The notes under the pieces were generated by a model. The model was not told where the DNA came from. It worked only from the letters and a program-made list of their open reading frames with translations, and did not search any database. Of a DNA stretch of 64,000 bases, positions 59,696 through 64,000 are shown in pieces. Origin of the DNA: Archilochus colubris. Taxonomy: Eukaryota; Chordata; Aves; Apodiformes; Trochilidae. The DNA lies in contig CM041115.1 of assembly GCA_023079485.1 (NCBI GenBank), forward strand, positions 22,560,863 to 22,624,862, in the 5' to 3' direction. Positions within the stretch are counted from its first letter, which is position 1. Each line of letters starts with the position of its first letter. A program made the translations under genes and the position numbers.

Positions 59696-62600
59696 CTACT
59701 CTCCAATTGCCATTTAATCACAAAAGACAATCAAGTTGGTGAAGCTTGAGTTATCCCATTCCTCCTTCACATACCCAGAAGCAGTTTCCAATATTTTTTC
59801 CACTCTGACCAATGTAGTCTATTTTTGTCAAAATGAGGAACCCCGTGCTGTTTTCACAGCTCACTGAAGATCCAGTTCATGGAGAGAGAGATATTAATTC
59901 TCCAGCCAAGGTGATGGGGATGCTATAAATATTTTATTAGACTTGCATGATCACAGAAGCAAACTTGTCATGCAAATTTTATTTTTTTTTTTTTTGCTAA
60001 GGATATTCCTCAAGACTGTATTACAACTTCCAGGTCAGCACCTTCCACAGTTTCACAGAATCTGTACTGGTACTGTAAGGTTTGTAACTTCTCTTAGTGT
60101 ACAAGGCAGAGCTCTAACATGACCCTGCTGTGCTTATTTTCAGCCTGCATCTTGAGAAGCAAATGCCTGCTTCTGGCCAGCAGACACTGTGAGTGAAGGA
60201 ATTCACTCATATCTTTAACTAACTCCAGACAACAGGTGTTAGTTATTCAGTCTTCTGCACTGCTCATCTAGATTACACACCTAAAGTAACAAAAGTGGTT
60301 TTAATGACACTCTGGGAATATTTAAAACTTTTTCTTATTAGAAAGTATGAGAGCTTACCACCAGGTATACAACCTGCCCAACATCCCCTTGGGAAGGCTG
60401 CTTACTTAACTGCTCTGTAATGAGAACTCCTACAAGCAAAGACTGCTACAACAAACACCCACCTGACCTCATTTGATTTTTAGTTTGTATGGTCTCCAAA
60501 GAAAAAATTAACAGTATTTTGAGCTACACAACTACTACTGTCAAGCATACCAAATGGTTAGAGTATTTTGCAAAGTCTCCTGACAGATCCCAGCTTATTC
60601 AAATCTTCAAGGATTTTTGTTTTAAATGTGTTTTTTCCCCATCTGCCAATAAAAAGCAAGACTTCTAATTAATTAGGACAATGTATAACTTCTGCCACCA
60701 CAGTACTCAAAATAATATATAAACCCATGGGATGGTTACCAGTCTCAAGAGAGTCTCATGAGAGTTCACTCAGCTAAGATGTGAGCGACAATCTGAAGTA
60801 TTTTTCCTGTTTTCTGCTAGATAGAAGATAACAAAAGAGGGTGAAAGCCAAAATGCAAAGGCATTTTGAGGTGCAAACACTGCAGCTGACAGAAAATAAG
60901 CCCCCATACATTATTAGAGGGACCCTGTAAGTCAGTTACTGAGGTCAGCTGTTTGGGCAGGTTGAATGCTGAACAGCATCTAAGGCATGGCAACAGAAAG
61001 CATGATTTGAGCATCAGAGAAGATTAAGAAAATTTCTGTTTCAGCATGATGTGCCAATGAGTCAAAATCACTTGGTTTTGACAACGCTTCAGTGAGTTCC
61101 CTTGGTCTCCCACCACAGCAACTTCTTTCCATCCAGGTTCTCCAGGAGTCTGGACCACAAGAGCTCCAGGATGTGCCTCTGAGACCACCAACAGAATCAT
61201 CCTGACTCTCCCAGCTATTCACAACCTCTGCAGTAATCAAATCCTCCAGGAAAGCCCAACCTCCTCCCCCTCAACACATCCAGAGCCCTGATGGGAGCAA
61301 ATGGACACAGTTACTACCATCTAAGTATGTCCCTATTGTCATCCCTGCTTCTGCATGCCTCAGAACTAACCAAACATATACATAAGAACTCTGAAGTGTA
61401 GTCATATAAACATTCATAAAATAAAACCCAAACTCTGATGAGTTAGTTAGTAGCAGGATCTGACCAGTTAGAAGGTGAGGACATCTGGGAACAGGAGGGT
61501 AGATCAAAGAAAAAGTTTCTGATTAAATTTGGAGAAGTTGTTTTTGTAACAGGCAGGGGAATTTTTGCATGGAGGACAATGCACTTTCAACTCCTACCCT
61601 TAAGTAGGAGGGGTTATTTTAAGAAAAAATATCACATGCAATGAAGAGAGTTCACAAAAACATTCCAACATCTTAAGTAAATTTTACCTCTGGGGAAACT
61701 GCACTCATATTCTAAAACTAGATTGGTAGCTCTCTAGATTGTTTGGACAGTCTCCTTCACTCCAGCAGAGATTCAGAGTATTAGAAAAGGCCTGTCCTGA
61801 CACAGAACAGTATCAGAAATACCCTGAATAACACAACACAGAACAGTGTTTTTCACTATCACTTCCTGAGCACTGTGGATATAAGATACTCCAAGACAGA
61901 CTGCCATTGGAAGAAATGGAGGCTGGATTAGTGAGGAGCAAAAACGTACAAAAATTTGATCTGACTTTAATTCCCTTTAAATATAATAGGATACACAGCA
62001 CTCCACCTGCAGCACTGGCTTCATAAAGGTGCTGTACTTTGGCATTAATGAGTCACTGCACAGCAGCTGCAGTCCACAAGACTGAGGTTGGCTGCTAGAA
62101 ATTCCGTGACTTGATAAATGTGTCAGTGGACCTAGCGTGAAAAATAAGGGCACTTGCCATCAGAAACACTAACTGCTACATGCAAATCAAACAATCCTGT
62201 GTGTGATGTGCTGGTGGGCAGGAAAACCTGCCCAGGAAGCAACCATCGAGCGAGCTCAGCCAAGCCCTCAGGCACTGCACTCTTGGTCAGCAGGAGCTCC
62301 AGCAGGGGCTTTGCCTATGTCTTCTCAACAGCTTTCAGAGCCAGAGTAGCTTTAACAGCCAGTTACCAAACAAAGGGCCTCAGAGAAATAATTTTGTTGG
62401 TCTCAGTGCACAAAACAGCCTAAACTGAAGTGATCAGTGGATTTCCATGGCATATAAAAGGTGCTCACCTTATTCAATAAGATCATCGTCACTAAGCCAG
62501 GTGAATCTCTAGAACAGAAGATCTTGTAGCTGCTGCAAGGTCTGATGGGATTAATCTTTCTGAAGAACTCTTCTGTGTAGGTACTCTTCTGCCACTGTCC

Positions 62601-63222
62601 CAGGCTGGCTCTGCATGACTGCCTGGAGTGTATTTCCTTACAAGAGCTCTGGCAACCAGGCTGCCCATGCCATCTCCAGATAGCAAACTGGTGCACACAC
62701 TCCACCACCTCTTTGTCCCATATAATTTTTTATGCTACAACCTAAAAATATTGCATGTAGTATTTCCCAAAAGCTACATGAAGAAGTGATAGAAGTAAAA
62801 ACTGGCCTACCAGATCTTTTCCTCTTGTATCTCTGGAATGGAATGGGTTTCTTTTTTTAGCAGATCTTTTGTACTGAAGGGAGAAAGTTCTTGCAAGGTG
62901 AAGTGCTAACTCAGCACTGAATTAAAGAACATTTTTTCCTCAATGATCAGCAATTTACACTGCTGACACATCTGAATGTATGCCTTGGTTAGACCATCTC
63001 ATCTGTGTGCCACTCCAGAGGCTGAATATGCACTTTCACTTTATAGATTAATAAGAAATACTTCTTTTTCAAAGAGCTAATTTCTTTTTCTTCTTTCCTA
63101 AAAGCCACTTTTTGTCACCTATAAAACTAAAGAGCTTTAAAACCTCATATTATAAACTTTGCAAAACTTCACACCCAGATGCCACCTGGTTCTCGACAAA
63201 GTGCTTCTGCAATGAAGCCAGC

Positions 63223-63240
63223 TTTTTTTTTTTTTTTTTT
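63223..63240. repeat. T18 homopolymer
   Basis: An uninterrupted run of T following CCAGC. On the minus strand it is an A18 run; no retrocopy is recognised beside it. Confidence 0.85.
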
Positions 63241-64000
63241 CCTGAGCCACCTAAAAGTTTAGGTTTCTGTTGTCCCCAAAGAGTAGTTCTCATTCTCACT
63301 GTAGGAAATCTTGCACCACTCCCTCTCTCTCCATGAAGGGGGAGTTTTTCCAGAGGGTTAAAAGTTAGACTACACTTGCCTAATGCTAACCTTTAGATGT
63401 ACTATGCTCTTCAGCAACAGAAAAAGTTAATAGGATGACAAAGACAGCCATTCAAATGAAAGCATACCTCTCACCTTCCTTTCACCTCACATGTTACATT
63501 AAGAAAACAGTATTTCTGGTCTGTGAAAAAATAGTCAATTTTTAGCTTAATTCCAAATTAGACCAGAAGTTGACATTCTGGGGGAAAAAAAAGTTTAAAG
63601 TTGTAACCCAATACATGACATGACAAGTACAAATGCTTTAACAGAAATGTGTACTAGCTTCAGTTTTCCATCTCCTTCAAAGGGCTTATTATGGGAAGAT
63701 GCCTTCCACATCTGCCATTAAAATAAGGTGTACAGTTAGAGGCAGAAGGAAGTGATCTTCTGCAAGAGGGCTTCCAACTAAAAAGCAGAACTTGGGATGC
63801 TTTACTTAAGCCTACCTTCATCTACAGCCTTTAACTGGAACAGAACAGTATTTAATTTTCAACTTCTAAAGGTAGATAAAAATGATTCTTGGTCAAGTGT
63901 TTCTCTTTAAAATGCTTCAAAACTCACCTCAAAGTATGAGAAGAGACAGCACTTCTGGAAGAAAGAGAACATTTTTGGAGGTATGAACTTCCTGTTTCAC

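Larger units (their letters stand above)
44120..64000. other. Region upstream of the RNF38 CpG island, no gene supported
   Basis: No coding exon with family resemblance was found on either strand. The region is intergenic, or an intron of a longer RNF38 transcript begun outside the window. It holds CR1 copies, a heptamer purine satellite, a pyrimidine tract, a probable LTR and C/A-rich tracts, all listed separately. The parts at 46.0-48.6, 49.5-51.1, 51.3-53.5, 54.4-55.4, 56.3-58.4 and 59.7-63.9 kb show nothing else I can name. Confidence 0.6.

Noticed and set aside
60980..61240. Minus-strand 86-codon frame and a plus-strand Pro/Thr/Ser-rich frame
   Set aside because: Locally higher GC makes both strands open. 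There is no recognisable domain, and splice context or conservation cannot be judged.

Overview
The window is vertebrate nuclear DNA, almost certainly from a bird. It carries many 5'-truncated CR1 LINE copies with the usual bird 3' ends, avian-type solo LTRs, AT-rich introns, and one compact CpG island. The only protein-coding gene I can support is RNF38, a RING-H2 E3 ubiquitin ligase, on the minus strand. In most birds RNF38 would be expected on the Z chromosome (human 9p13 synteny); that placement is inference, not something the sequence shows.

Layout. Positions 1-2476 are the RNF38 3' untranslated region (its end is not resolved). Ten coding exons lie between 2477 and 27565, in reverse order. 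Spliced together from the Met at 27478 they give an unbroken 431-residue protein with all eight zinc ligands of the RING-H2 domain. Intron 1 (27566-43489) holds three CR1 copies, a GC-richer repeat-like block (about 32.3-34.7 kb) and a 455-nt pure purine tract. The CpG island (about 43.19-44.12 kb) holds a probable non-coding first exon ending at the donor after 43490, with ETS/YY1, GC-box and CRE-type promoter motifs. From 44.1 to 64 kb I see no gene: it is either intergenic or the intron of a longer RNF38 transcript started further upstream. It holds two minus-strand CR1s, one long plus-strand CR1, a 770-bp heptamer purine satellite, a TTCC pyrimidine tract and a probable ERV LTR.

Repeats. 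I count eleven CR1 fragments, one clean solo LTR with a 5-bp target-site duplication (22442-23143), one less certain LTR, three long purine/pyrimidine tracts and several C/A-rich and A/T microsatellites. The long open frames inside the purine tracts, the CpG island and the CR1s are not genes. I found no novel multi-gene system. The items most worth checking are the homogenised purine satellites around the promoter, the CRE cluster, an exon-like coding-biased segment at 34348-34445, and a CR1 that inserted very close to a coding exon.
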